From JACDDK01 sp038198445 (GTDB lineage Bacteria; Actinomycetota; Rubrobacteria; Rubrobacterales; Rubrobacteraceae): a DNA stretch of 5,793 nucleotides. This document shows, in pieces, positions 1 to 5,539 of the stretch. The stretch is from positions 1 through 5,793 of the forward strand of contig JBBPZZ010000060.1 of NCBI GenBank assembly GCA_038198445.1. Reading direction: 5' to 3'. The position numbers and the translations under genes were made by a program. Every line of letters begins with the position of its first letter. Positions within the stretch are counted from its first letter, which is position 1. The notes beneath the pieces were generated by a model. That model had not been told where the DNA came from and made no database searches. It saw only the letters and a program-made list of their open reading frames with translations.

Positions 1-39
1 ATGCTTGCGGTTGCGGAGACCGGGAAGGGGATGGAGTAG
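1..39 (+). CDS. C-terminal tail of an upstream gene, probably an ECF transporter ATPase (partial)
   Basis: The frame from base 1 reads twelve residues ending AETGKGME and stops at TAG 37-39, directly followed by the ATG of the EcfT gene with no gap. Such tight stop-start packing implies translational coupling. In ECF operons the gene before the T component is normally the ATPase EcfA, so that is the inferred identity. The visible residues carry no diagnostic motif, and the true start lies outside the window. Confidence 0.45.
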   Translation: MLAVAETGKGME

Positions 40-819
40 ATGGACCCATTCCTCTACCTCGACCGGGATACGTTCGTCCACCGGCTAGATCCCCGGACGA
101 AGATGTTGCTGCTCGTGGGGGCGTTCGTGTTGGCGTTCCTGTTCGTCAACCCGCTCTACGGGCTCGGGGTGCTTGCGATAGTGCTCCTATTCGGGGCATT
201 AGCGAAGTCACTGATCAACCTCAAGCGCATCTGGTTCATCCTCGTCATGGTTGGGGTGATGACCGTCATCTTGTGGTCAATCTTCGCTAACGGTAAGACG
301 CCGCTGTTCTGATTCGTCGAGCTTGAGGCGGTTCTTTATGGGGTGGGGATCGCGTTGAGGATCTGCGTGACCATCATAGCGGGTATGATCTTCCTCTCCA
401 CCACCCGCAACGAGGAGATAGCGACCGGGCTCGTGAAGATCGGGATTCCGTACCGCTTCGCCTTCGCCATCTCGACAGCTCTCAGGCTCGTGCCGACGAT
501 AGCGGCCACGGGCTCGACCATCGCGCAGGCCCAACGCTCGCGCGGGCTCGACCTGGAGTCCGGGAACCTCATCCAGCGCATAAGGAAGAACACTCCGCTC
601 CTGATCCCGGTATTCGTCTCCACCATCCGCTCGACGAATGTCTTTAGCATGGCGCTCGAATCGAAGGGTTTCGGAGCCAGCACGGAGAGGACTTATTTCT
701 TGTATCTCGCGATGGGGCGACGAGATGCGTTTGTTTTGCTAACGTTCGCAGTGTTACTGATCGCGGCCATCGCGTTGCGGTTCGCGGGCTATGGCGTGTT
801 GGAAGGGTTCAGCCGTTAG
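40..819 (+). pseudogene. ecfT: ECF transporter transmembrane (T) component EcfT, interrupted by an in-frame TGA
   Basis: EcfT is the membrane scaffold that couples the paired ATPases to the substrate-binding S component of an energy-coupling-factor importer. Reading through TGA 310-312 gives 259 residues, the usual family size. Residues 1-90 hold the N-terminal signature (LYLDRDTFVHRLDPRTK) and hydrophobic helices. The second part continues in the same frame and contains the two ATPase-contacting A-x-x-x-(R/K)-G motifs: AQRSRG at 164-169 and ALESKGFG at 205-212. Both halves are clean and collinear, so the defect is a single point change, most simply TGG (Trp) to TGA. The downstream half has an open GTG at 343, but I see no strong ribosome site for independent translation. 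The gene directly follows the upstream stop codon, and the S component starts 25 bases after it. It is either a recent pseudogene, a sequencing error or a readthrough case. Confidence 0.85.
310..312 (+). other. Premature in-frame TGA inside ecfT
   Basis: The codon sits between GKTPLF and FVELEAVLYG. The frame is unchanged on both sides, so this is a nonsense codon and not a frameshift. TGA is a normal terminator here: the transposase, the 96-residue protein and the LysM protein in this window all end at TGA where their families end. Reassignment of TGA to tryptophan is therefore unlikely. Confidence 0.9.
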
Positions 820-831
820 GACAACATAATA

Positions 832-838
832 GGGGAGG
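832..838 (+). promoter_or_regulatory. Ribosome binding site deciding the GTG start of the S component
   Basis: GGGGAGG lies six bases before the GTG at 845. An in-frame ATG at 863 has no comparable site, so GTG is preferred. Confidence 0.75.
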
Positions 839-844
839 CTTGCG

Positions 845-1699
845 GTGAAGGAAGTTTTTACGATGTGGCGGCACACGCAGATGGTCGTGCTGGTGGCTTT
901 GAGCGCGGCGATCTACGCGGCGGTCCTAATACCGTTCAAGGGTTTTGCGATCATTCCGGGCTTCACGGAGATCCGTCCTGCCAATGTTTTCCCGTTCGTC
1001 TTCGGGTTGTTATTCGGTCCGGCGGGCGCGTGGGGGGCGGCTATAGGGAACCTGATCGGCGACTTTTTCGGTACCCTTGGGATCGGCAGCATCTTCGGAT
1101 TCGTCGGAAACTTCTTCCTCGGCTTCCTGCCGTACAAGATGTGGGGCGCTTACTTCCGGCGGGGTGAGAACATGGAGCCGACCGTAAATACCGGCAAGAA
1201 GCTCGCGGTTTATATAGCCATATCCATCCTCGCTTCGGCGGTCTGCGCGGACTGGATCGCCTGGTTCAACGACCTGATCGGCTTCGTGCCGTTCGCCGCA
1301 CTCGGTTCGATCATCACGGTGAACAATGCCATCGCCGGTATCATTCTCGGCCCGATCCTGCTGCTAGTCCTCTACCCGCGGGTGAAACGCTGGGGGCTTC
1401 TGTGGACCGAGATCATGCGCCCCGATGAGGTCCCCGCAGCGAGGTTCCAGGCCCTCGGCAACATCTTGATGTGGGTAGGCGGCATCGGCGCGCTCGTCGT
1501 GGGCCTCGCCCTCGGCCTCGGTCTCTATAAACAAGGCTTCGCCGCGGCGGGCTTCGCGTCTGGAGGCGCGGGCGGACTGGGAATAGGATTGGCCCTCCTG
1601 CCGTTCCTCGCCCTCATAGTAATCGCCAGCTTCCTACTCGGCGGACGCGAACAGGTCGAGGCCGCCGATGAAGAGGCCAACTCTCCCCGAGTGCGCTAG
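845..1699 (+). CDS. ECF transporter substrate-binding (S) component, substrate unknown
   Basis: This integral membrane protein is expected to capture a vitamin or small metabolite and hand it to the EcfT/EcfA module encoded just upstream. The 284-residue product has about six core membrane segments (near residues 11-31, 48-66, 82-100, 120-140, 149-159 and 160-178). A well-conserved stretch at 39-73 contains GFTEIRPANVFP, then FGPAGAWGAAIGNLIGD. Most S components are about 170-200 residues with six helices. This one carries roughly 100 further residues with two more predicted helices (about 206-227 and 243-267), a Gly/Ala-rich linker and a charged tail (EQVEAADEEANSPRVR). The GTG start is supported by a strong ribosome site. 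I cannot assign the ligand; QueT-like transporters are only a loose resemblance. With the neighbouring EcfT broken, it might depend on another T component in the cell. Confidence 0.8.
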   Translation: MKEVFTMWRHTQMVVLVALSAAIYAAVLIPFKGFAIIPGFTEIRPANVFPFVFGLLFGPAGAWGAAIGNLIGDFFGTLGIGSIFGFVGNFFLGFLPYKMWGAYFRRGENMEPTVNTGKKLAVYIAISILASAVCADWIAWFNDLIGFVPFAALGSIITVNNAIAGIILGPILLLVLYPRVKRWGLLWTEIMRPDEVPAARFQALGNILMWVGGIGALVVGLALGLGLYKQGFAAAGFASGGAGGLGIGLALLPFLALIVIASFLLGGREQVEAADEEANSPRVR

Positions 1700-1748
1700 A
1701 GGGACGAGTTGATCCGGACACAGCCCGACCCATCCGTTGTGTGAACGG

Positions 1749-1781
1749 TTGATCCACCTGGCTTGCACGATGTAATAAAAT
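1749..1781 (+). promoter_or_regulatory. Candidate promoter region for trxB
   Basis: The 121-base gap 1700-1820 turns sharply AT-rich after 1770. TTGATC (1749-1754) followed 18 bases later by TAATAA (1773-1778) is the best sigma-70-like pair; TTGCAC at 1763-1768 is an alternative -35. I do not see the GGAAT...GTT pattern of actinobacterial SigR promoters that often drive trxB. The gap also holds a 5-bp hairpin (1734-1748) and a repeated octamer (1708 and 1748). Confidence 0.3.
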
Positions 1782-1804
1782 AGATTGATTGGAGATTTGT
1801 ATAT

Positions 1805-1812
1805 AAGAGGAG
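1805..1812 (+). promoter_or_regulatory. Ribosome binding site deciding the trxB start
   Basis: AAGAGGAG ends eight bases before ATG 1821. The frame is open further upstream from ATG 1785, but that would add twelve non-conserved residues and bury this site, so 1821 is chosen. Confidence 0.75.
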
Positions 1813-1820
1813 TATTTAAG

Positions 1821-2819
1821 ATGCCACAGGAAATGTACGATGTTGTTATCGTGGGGTCCGGTCCCGCAGGGTACACGGCCGCCCTGTACGCCGCGCGGGC
1901 GAACCTGAAGGTGCTCGTCTTCCAGGGGTTCGAGACCGGGGGGCAGTTGATGCTCACCTCGGACGTGGAGAACTACCCCGGTTACAAGGACGGCGTGATG
2001 GGGCCGGATATGATGGATGAGTTCGAAGCGCAGGCGGCCAGGTTCGGGGCGGAGATGCGCCCGGACAACGTGGAGCGCGTGGATTTCTCGGAGCGTCCGT
2101 TCAAGCTGTGGGCCGAGGGTGAAGATGAGCCTACGCTGGCTCGGGCGGTCGTCATAGCTACAGGAGCGAAGGCCAAGTGGCTCGGGTTGGAGAGCGAGCA
2201 GCGGCTCATGGGCAAGGGCGTGAGTGGATGCGCGACCTGCGACGCTTTCTTCTACCGGAACAAGCGGGTCGCGGTGGTCGGCGGGGGAGACACGGCGATG
2301 GAGGAGGCGAGCGTTCTCGCCAAGTTCGCCGATGAGGTCTTTCTAATCCACCGCCGCGAAGAGTTCCGGGCGTCAAAGATCATGCTGGATAGGGCGCGGA
2401 ACAACCCCAAGATCACGTTCGTCACCGACACGGTGATCGAGGAGATCCTGGGCGAATCTTCGGTCGAGGGCGTTCGCATCAAGAACGTAAAGACCGGCGA
2501 GGAGCAAACCCTCGCGGTGGACGGCTTCTTCGCGGCCATCGGCCACGCGCCGGCCACGAAGCTCTTCGAAGGCCACGTCGAGATGGACGAAGCGGGCTAC
2601 GTCCTCCAGAGAGAGCACACGATGACGAGCGTGCCGGGCGTCTTCGCGGCGGGCGACGTCTCGGACACTCGCTACCGCCAGGCCGTTACGGCCGCCGGTG
2701 ACGGTTGCCGGTCGGCGATAGACGCGGAGCGCTGGCTGGAGGAGCAAGGCGAGGCTGAAGACGCCGAGGACCCCGGCGTATGGATGGCCGAGAAGGACCG
2801 GGGCGCTCCGGCTCTTTAA
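1821..2819 (+). CDS. trxB: Thioredoxin reductase (NADPH, FAD-dependent)
   Basis: This cytoplasmic flavoenzyme passes electrons from NADPH through FAD and a redox-active cysteine pair to thioredoxin, which maintains protein thiols and supplies ribonucleotide reductase. The 332-residue product has every hallmark in order: the FAD-binding GSGPAG at 12-17, GGQLMLTSDVENYPG following it, the redox centre CATC (Cys137 and Cys140), the NADPH-binding GGGDTA at 154-159, the 2'-phosphate-binding HRREEFR at 177-183, and the second FAD motif GVFAAGD at 273-279. The HRRxxxR motif argues for NADPH rather than NADH. Low-molecular-weight reductases are usually about 310 residues. Here the C-terminus is extended by some 20 mostly acidic residues (EEQGEAEDAEDPG and onward) of unknown role. 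It is probably a separate transcription unit, with an AT-rich leader upstream and a hairpin downstream. No thioredoxin gene is in the window. Confidence 0.95.
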   Translation: MPQEMYDVVIVGSGPAGYTAALYAARANLKVLVFQGFETGGQLMLTSDVENYPGYKDGVMGPDMMDEFEAQAARFGAEMRPDNVERVDFSERPFKLWAEGEDEPTLARAVVIATGAKAKWLGLESEQRLMGKGVSGCATCDAFFYRNKRVAVVGGGDTAMEEASVLAKFADEVFLIHRREEFRASKIMLDRARNNPKITFVTDTVIEEILGESSVEGVRIKNVKTGEEQTLAVDGFFAAIGHAPATKLFEGHVEMDEAGYVLQREHTMTSVPGVFAAGDVSDTRYRQAVTAAGDGCRSAIDAERWLEEQGEAEDAEDPGVWMAEKDRGAPAL

Positions 2820-2838
2820 AGCGTCACATTCGTCGAAC

Positions 2839-2888
2839 TGAGACGCCGGACCGGTACGGGCATCACCCAGAGCCGATCCGGCGTTTCA
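2839..2888 (+). terminator. Long hairpin after trxB, probable terminator
   Basis: TGAGACGCCGGA (2839-2850) pairs with TCCGGCGTTTCA (2877-2888) over 12 bp with one G-U wobble. The 26-base interior can fold further (CGGT with GCCG, then GGG with CCC around CATCA). It starts 19 bases after the trxB stop. The 3' side is followed by TCTATAT, not a clean U-tract, so termination strength is uncertain. Confidence 0.55.
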
Positions 2889-2892
2889 TCTA

Positions 2893-2898
2893 TATAAT
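2893..2898 (+). promoter_or_regulatory. Perfect TATAAT -10 box for the response regulator
   Basis: The consensus hexamer lies 21 bases before the GTG start. No good -35 is found at the expected distance, where the right part of the trxB hairpin lies. Transcription would begin near 2905, giving a leader of about 15 bases that still includes AGGTGA (2907-2912) as ribosome site. Confidence 0.5.
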
Positions 2899-2919
2899 GC
2901 CGCGTCAGGTGAAGACGGC

Positions 2920-3123
2920 GTGAACAACAGGACGATTCTTCTGGTGGAGGATGACGAGAACCAGGTCATGCTCGCCATGCGCGCGCTCCGCAAGCACGGC
3001 ATCGTGGATGAGGTAGATGAGGTCGTGGTGGCCGGAGATGGTGAGGAGGCATTGGATTATCTGTTCGGCACGGGAACGCACTCGAACCGGGATACCGGCG
3101 CCATGCCGGAGTTCATCTTGTTA
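2920..3123 (+). pseudogene. Response regulator receiver domain, 5' part, cut by the IS element
   Basis: The first 68 residues match a small stand-alone receiver protein of the Rcp1 type, in which a histidine kinase phosphorylates a single aspartate. Visible are the beta-1 strand with acidic pocket ILLVEDDE (Glu10, Asp11, Asp12), the helix with LAMRALRKHGI, then GDGEEALDYLFG and the start of the beta-3 strand MPEFILL. In this family the phospho-accepting Asp follows ILL directly (ILLD-L-K), and here the IS element begins exactly there. Translation would run on into IS sequence and stop at about 3360, giving a 146-residue chimera without Asp, Thr/Ser or Lys active-site residues. The GTG start has AGGTGA seven bases upstream. 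It was probably its own transcription unit with the TATAAT box at 2893. Confidence 0.85.
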
Positions 3124-3147
3124 CAGCGAAGAACAAAACCGTTGACC
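3122..3147 (+). repeat. Left terminal inverted repeat of the IS
   Basis: It begins TACAGCG and includes CA-AAC and TTGA blocks that recur in the same order in the reverse complement of the right end. 16 of 26 positions match, counting the TA. Confidence 0.7.
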
Positions 3148-3166
3148 TATGTGAGATCATGGGAAC

Positions 3167-4113
3167 ATGAAAGCTTACTCCGAAGACCTGCGCCAGAAGA
3201 TAGTTCAAGCTCTCCAACGAGGCATCTCCAAATCCCAGGCCGTCCGCCTCTTCGATGTCAGCCTCTCCTCGGTCAAACGCTACGCCAGGATCGTTCAGCG
3301 AGGGGAATCCCTCAAGCCGAGGAAGGGCTCCGGACGGCCTCCGAAGGTGGGCGAGAATGAAAAGAGGCTTCTCAAAGAGGATGTGCGAGAGCGACCCACG
3401 GCTACCATCCGCGAGAGGCGTCTGTTTCTGGAGAGCCTTACCGCCAAGACCTTCAGTGATCCAACCGTCCGGCGGCTGCTAAAGAGAATGGGCTTTTCTC
3501 AAAAAAACGGACAGTGGGGGCAATGGAGCGAGACGAATGGCTGAGAGCGGCCTGGAAGGTCATGGTCGCCGAAGAGACAGACGCTCGGCGGCTGGTGTTC
3601 GTTGACGAGATGGGCTCCAACACCGCCCTCGCTCAGCTATACGCCTGGGCACCCAAGGGAGAGCGAGCATACTGTTCGACACCCCGCAACCGAGGGAAGA
3701 ACACTACGCTGCTCTCTAGCATGAGCCTAGAAGGGATGGGACCTTCTCTGGTAGTCGAAGGCTCTACCAACAAGGTGATCTTTGAGACCTACATCAAGAA
3801 AGTTCTTTGCCCACACCTTAAAGACGGGCAGGTAGTAGTGATGGATAACCTTTCCGCTCACAAAGGAGATAGGGTGAGGGGTCTGATCGAGAATAAAGGC
3901 TGCGAGCTCGTATATTTGCCGGCCTACTCACCGGACTTCAACCCTATTGAGGAAGCTTTTTCAAAGATCAAGGGTGTTCTCAGGAAGATCGGGGCTCGCA
4001 CCCGCGAGGCCTTGATCGAAGCGCTGGGTGTGGCTCTCTCGGCGGTCAGCACCCAGGACGCTCATGGCTTCTTCAAGCATTGTGGGTACAGAATATTGGT
4101 TCAATCGTTATGA
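3167..4113 (+). CDS. IS630-family transposase, two frames joined by a -1 frameshift
   Basis: This DDE transposase cuts and pastes the element at TA sites. Frame one (3167-3544) encodes the DNA-binding part: MKAYSEDLRQKIVQALQ and a helix-turn-helix near residues 15-45, then a basic GSGRPPK linker and a second helical region ending LLKRMGFS. Frame two (to TGA 4111-4113) encodes the catalytic core. A -1 slip at 3502-3508 joins them as GFSQKK-RTVGAMERDEW and gives 315 residues. The catalytic triad is complete in fused numbering: Asp147 (FVDEMG), Asp227 (VVMDNLSAHKG) and Glu262 (YSPDFNPIEEAF), with 34 residues between the second Asp and the Glu, as is typical for this superfamily. The start is preceded only by a weak GGGA. 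The element is probably functional if frameshifting works. Otherwise the frame break is an inactivating indel, but its position at a slippery site argues against that. Confidence 0.9.
3502..3508 (+). promoter_or_regulatory. Slippery heptamer A AAA AAC for -1 frameshifting
   Basis: Seven adenines (3501-3507) followed by C lie so that the zero-frame codons are AAA and AAC, the canonical X XXY YYZ arrangement. Slipping back one base moves reading into the catalytic frame at CGG 3508. I see no obvious stimulatory hairpin just downstream. Transcriptional slippage on the A run is an alternative mechanism. Confidence 0.75.
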
Positions 4114-4124
4114 CAAACACTGTA
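4099..4124 (-). repeat. Right terminal inverted repeat of the IS
   Basis: Read on the minus strand it begins TACAGTG and matches the left end at 16 of 26 positions. It overlaps the last codons and stop of the transposase. Confidence 0.7.
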
Positions 4125-4223
4125 GGCCTGCGCGGGGCTCTTCTGGCGCTCGGAAACTTGGCGGTGCGGGCTGTCCGCCGACCGCGCCCGGATACACCAG
4201 TACCCTGGCTCACTCCAGATTGA
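4125..4223 (+). pseudogene. Possible decayed continuation of the receiver domain right of the IS
   Basis: Removing the IS and one TA joins PEFILL to GLRG in the same frame, which stays open for 32 codons to TGA 4221-4223. Several blocks recall the expected receiver sequence in the right order: LL-x-LR at the join, then LAVRAVRR where xVLRRIR is expected, and TPVPWLTPD where (T/I)PVVxLTSS is expected. The spacing differs from a typical receiver by about one codon. The phospho-acceptor position reads Gly (GGC) instead of Asp (GAC). The beta-5 Lys region and last helix are absent. The similarity is weak and was judged by eye only. If real, this gene was already decaying or decayed after insertion. 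Confidence 0.4.
4161..4185. terminator. GC-rich hairpin between convergent genes, candidate terminator
   Basis: GCGGT (4161-4165) pairs with ACCGC (4181-4185), and CGG with CCG inside across a one-base bulge. On the minus strand it lies about 45 bases after the stop of the 96-residue protein and is followed by CAAGTTTCC, a poor U-tract. It may end transcription from the minus strand, but the evidence is modest. Confidence 0.3.
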
Positions 4224-4229
4224 TGGCGA

Positions 4230-4520
4230 TCAGCCGGGGAGGGACTTTCTCCGTCGCTGGGCGATCTCCTGGATCTCAACCTGCTCCACGCTCGACCACG
4301 GGAGGAAGATGTATGCTGAAGATCCCGTCTTCAGTCCCTTGATGTCCAGCAGAAGCCCGGCCTGCTCGCGGTCACACACCAACCCCGATACATCCCGGCC
4401 GCCCCAGGTTGTAACCAACACCTGCATGCCTTTCCGCAATGCGTCCGCGACCTTCGGAGCATTGGCGTACCACTCCCGCTCATTCGGCTCCTGGTTCTGG
4501 GCGGTGTCCCGATCAGCCAT
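4230..4520 (-). CDS. Small conserved-looking protein with Sm/Hfq-like sequence pattern
   Basis: I do not recognise this 96-residue protein by name. It has a hydrophilic N-terminus (residues 1-16) and a short helix-like segment (WYANAPKVADALRKG, 17-31). A compact beta-rich core follows at 32-83: VLVTTWGGRDVSGLVCDREQ, then LLLDIK, then a Gly/Ser turn, then AYIFLPWSSVEQVEI. The order strand, Gly-rich turn, bent G-x-V strand, D-x-x-x-x-LLL strand and terminal FxPWSSVxxVE strand resembles the Sm fold of Hfq and LSm proteins, which bind RNA as rings. This is inference from pattern, not an identified family. There is no signal peptide or membrane segment. ATG 4520 is preceded by AGAGGTGA (4527-4534) with six bases spacing. 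It lies 149 bases after the dehydrogenase stop on the same strand, so it may share its transcript or use its own promoter. Confidence 0.7.
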   Translation of the reverse strand: MADRDTAQNQEPNEREWYANAPKVADALRKGMQVLVTTWGGRDVSGLVCDREQAGLLLDIKGLKTGSSAYIFLPWSSVEQVEIQEIAQRRRKSLPG

Positions 4521-4609
4521 GATATATCACCTCTGGTAGCTGCCCTATAGCTTACGGCCTCACACCACGGGTGCAACCCCCTGCCCGCATAACCGCTTCA
4601 CCAAGTCTA

Positions 4610-4634
4610 CGGTCATGACCGCATCGCAGATGCG
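4610..4634. repeat. Two abutting perfect palindromes in the spacer before the 96-residue gene
   Basis: CGGTCATGACCG (4610-4621) is a 12-bp perfect palindrome. It overlaps a hairpin of CGCATC (4620-4625) and GATGCG (4629-4634) with a three-base loop. Both lie in the 149-base gap 4521-4669, about 90-115 bases upstream of the minus-strand ATG. They could form an operator, or RNA structure ending the dehydrogenase transcript, although no U-tract follows. A small GCGC-TTT-GCGC repeat at 4660-4670 abuts the dehydrogenase stop. Nothing else is recognised in this gap. Confidence 0.45.
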
Positions 4635-4669
4635 CGTTTCGCAATATATCCCTATACTCGCGCTTTGCG

Positions 4670-5437
4670 CTAGGGCAAGCCCTCCTCGATAGGCGTAATA
4701 ATTCCTTCCGTCAAGACGAACTCCGGCGGCGCGGCGGCGAGCCATGCGATCAACGCGGCGACCTCGGAAGGTGGTAGCGCCCGTGACGGAGGAGGCTCCT
4801 GGCTAGAGGTTCCCTGACGATCTTCGGGTGACCACGAACCCCAGTTAGTCGCCATCGCCCCCGGATAGATAATGCAGGCCCTTATGCCGTGCGGGCGTCC
4901 TTCGTCGGCCAGCGCCTGGGTGAAGCCCGCAAGCCCAAACTTGGAGGCGCAGTATGCGGAGGCGTTGGCCCACCCCTTCTTTCCCGCGACCGAGGAGACG
5001 TTGACGATGGTCCCGCCACCGGATTGCCGCATGTGTGGAAATGCCGCCTTGCAGAGCAGGAACGGCGCGCGGAGGTTTACGGCAAGCGTCCGGTCCCAGC
5101 CCTCCACCCCGAGGTCCTCGACGCTCCCCGGAGCGTCGGTGCCGGCAGCGTTGACCAGGACGTCTATACGCCCGAAGGCTTCGATGGTCTGATCGCAAGC
5201 TCTCGGAGGCCCCGTCTCACTCGCGAGGTCCGTGGGCAGAGCCAACGCCCGGCGACCCAATCCGGAGATTTCACCCTCTACTTCCCTCAGGTCCTCTTCG
5301 CTACGCGCCGCCAACGACACGTCCGCCCCGACCGCCGCGAGCGCCATGGACACGGCTCTTCCCAAACCGCTGCTCGCACCGGTGACCAGCGCAACCTTGC
5401 CTTGAAGACCCGTAGAACCATTCCCCGCTTCGCTCAA
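4670..5437 (-). CDS. Short-chain dehydrogenase/reductase (SDR), substrate unknown
   Basis: This classical SDR is a cytosolic NAD(P)H-dependent oxidoreductase with a Rossmann fold. The 255-residue product, normal for the family, carries the cofactor motif TGASSGLG at 19-26, Arg45 at the end of the second strand (favouring NADPH), NAAG at 96-99, and Asn121. The catalytic set is Ser149 (NVSSVAG), Tyr162 and Lys166 (YCASK). It continues with the usual PGAMATNW segment. The sequence does not define the substrate. The start is TTG at 5437, chosen because AAGGAG (complement of 5445-5450) lies seven bases upstream. No ATG exists near the conserved N-terminus. The LysM gene ends 101 bases upstream on the same strand, and a 10-bp palindrome lies in between. 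Confidence 0.92.
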   Translation of the reverse strand: MSEAGNGSTGLQGKVALVTGASSGLGRAVSMALAAVGADVSLAARSEEDLREVEGEISGLGRRALALPTDLASETGPPRACDQTIEAFGRIDVLVNAAGTDAPGSVEDLGVEGWDRTLAVNLRAPFLLCKAAFPHMRQSGGGTIVNVSSVAGKKGWANASAYCASKFGLAGFTQALADEGRPHGIRACIIYPGAMATNWGSWSPEDRQGTSSQEPPPSRALPPSEVAALIAWLAAAPPEFVLTEGIITPIEEGLP

Positions 5438-5444
5438 AGCACTT

Positions 5445-5450
5445 CTCCTT
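5445..5450 (-). promoter_or_regulatory. Ribosome binding site deciding the TTG start of the SDR gene
   Basis: AAGGAG on the minus strand is spaced seven bases from TTG 5437. It is the only good site near the start of the conserved domain. Confidence 0.75.
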
Positions 5451-5465
5451 CCCCAAAAACCCGCA

Positions 5466-5475
5466 AGAACGTTCT
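5466..5475. promoter_or_regulatory. Palindrome AGAACGTTCT upstream of the SDR gene, possible operator
   Basis: A perfect 10-bp palindrome lies 28 bases upstream of the TTG start. The GAAC/GTTC halves recall LexA sites, but the halves touch, without the four-base gap of the usual GAAC-N4-GTTC box. Assignment to any regulator is unsupported. Confidence 0.35.
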
Positions 5476-5481
5476 ACACGC

Positions 5482-5539
5482 AGGCTATCCTAATATGAAC
5501 GAAGGTTTAACGCACCTTGGCGTAGAGCGCAGATAGCCT
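5482..5539 (-). repeat. Inverted repeat spanning the LysM-SDR gap
   Basis: AGGCTATC (5482-5489) and GATAGCCT (5532-5539) are exact inverted copies, with an inner AAGGT/ACCTT pair (5502-5506 and 5514-5518). On the minus strand the structure begins at the LysM stop codon and ends before the AGAACGTTCT palindrome. No U-tract follows, so it is a weak terminator candidate or a leader structure. Confidence 0.35.

Larger units (their letters stand above)
3122..4124 (+). mobile_element. IS630-family insertion sequence flanked by TA
   Basis: A 999-bp element (3124-4122) lies between two TA dinucleotides, as expected for IS630/Tc1/mariner transposition, which targets and duplicates TA. The ends form imperfect inverted repeats: both begin TACAG and share 16 of 26 positions. 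One transposase, in two overlapping frames, fills nearly the entire element. The boundaries agree with the point where the receiver protein similarity stops. Confidence 0.88.

Noticed and set aside
310..312. Selenocysteine or UGA-to-Trp recoding in EcfT
   Set aside because: EcfT is not a known selenoprotein, I see no convincing SECIS-like hairpin right after the codon, and TGA terminates other genes in this window normally.
820..844. Riboswitch upstream of the S component
   Set aside because: The gap is only 25 bases and consists mainly of the ribosome site. There is no room for an aptamer.
1734..1748. CCGTT/AACGG hairpin as terminator of the ECF operon
   Set aside because: The stem is only five base pairs and is followed by GTTGATCC with no U-tract.
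2373..2747. Minus-strand open frame inside trxB
   Set aside because: It is fully contained in a well-supported gene, with a His/Arg/Val-rich composition typical of antisense frames and no ribosome site judged convincing.
4560..4745. 61-codon minus-strand frame overlapping the SDR 3' end
   Set aside because: Most of it is out-of-frame SDR sequence, and the rest crosses the palindromes. No family resemblance was seen.
4889..5536. A long + strand open frame of 215 codons opposite the SDR gene
   Set aside because: Its product is Arg/Pro-rich with no motif. The minus strand carries a complete SDR with catalytic residues, so this is an antisense by-product of G+C-rich codon use.
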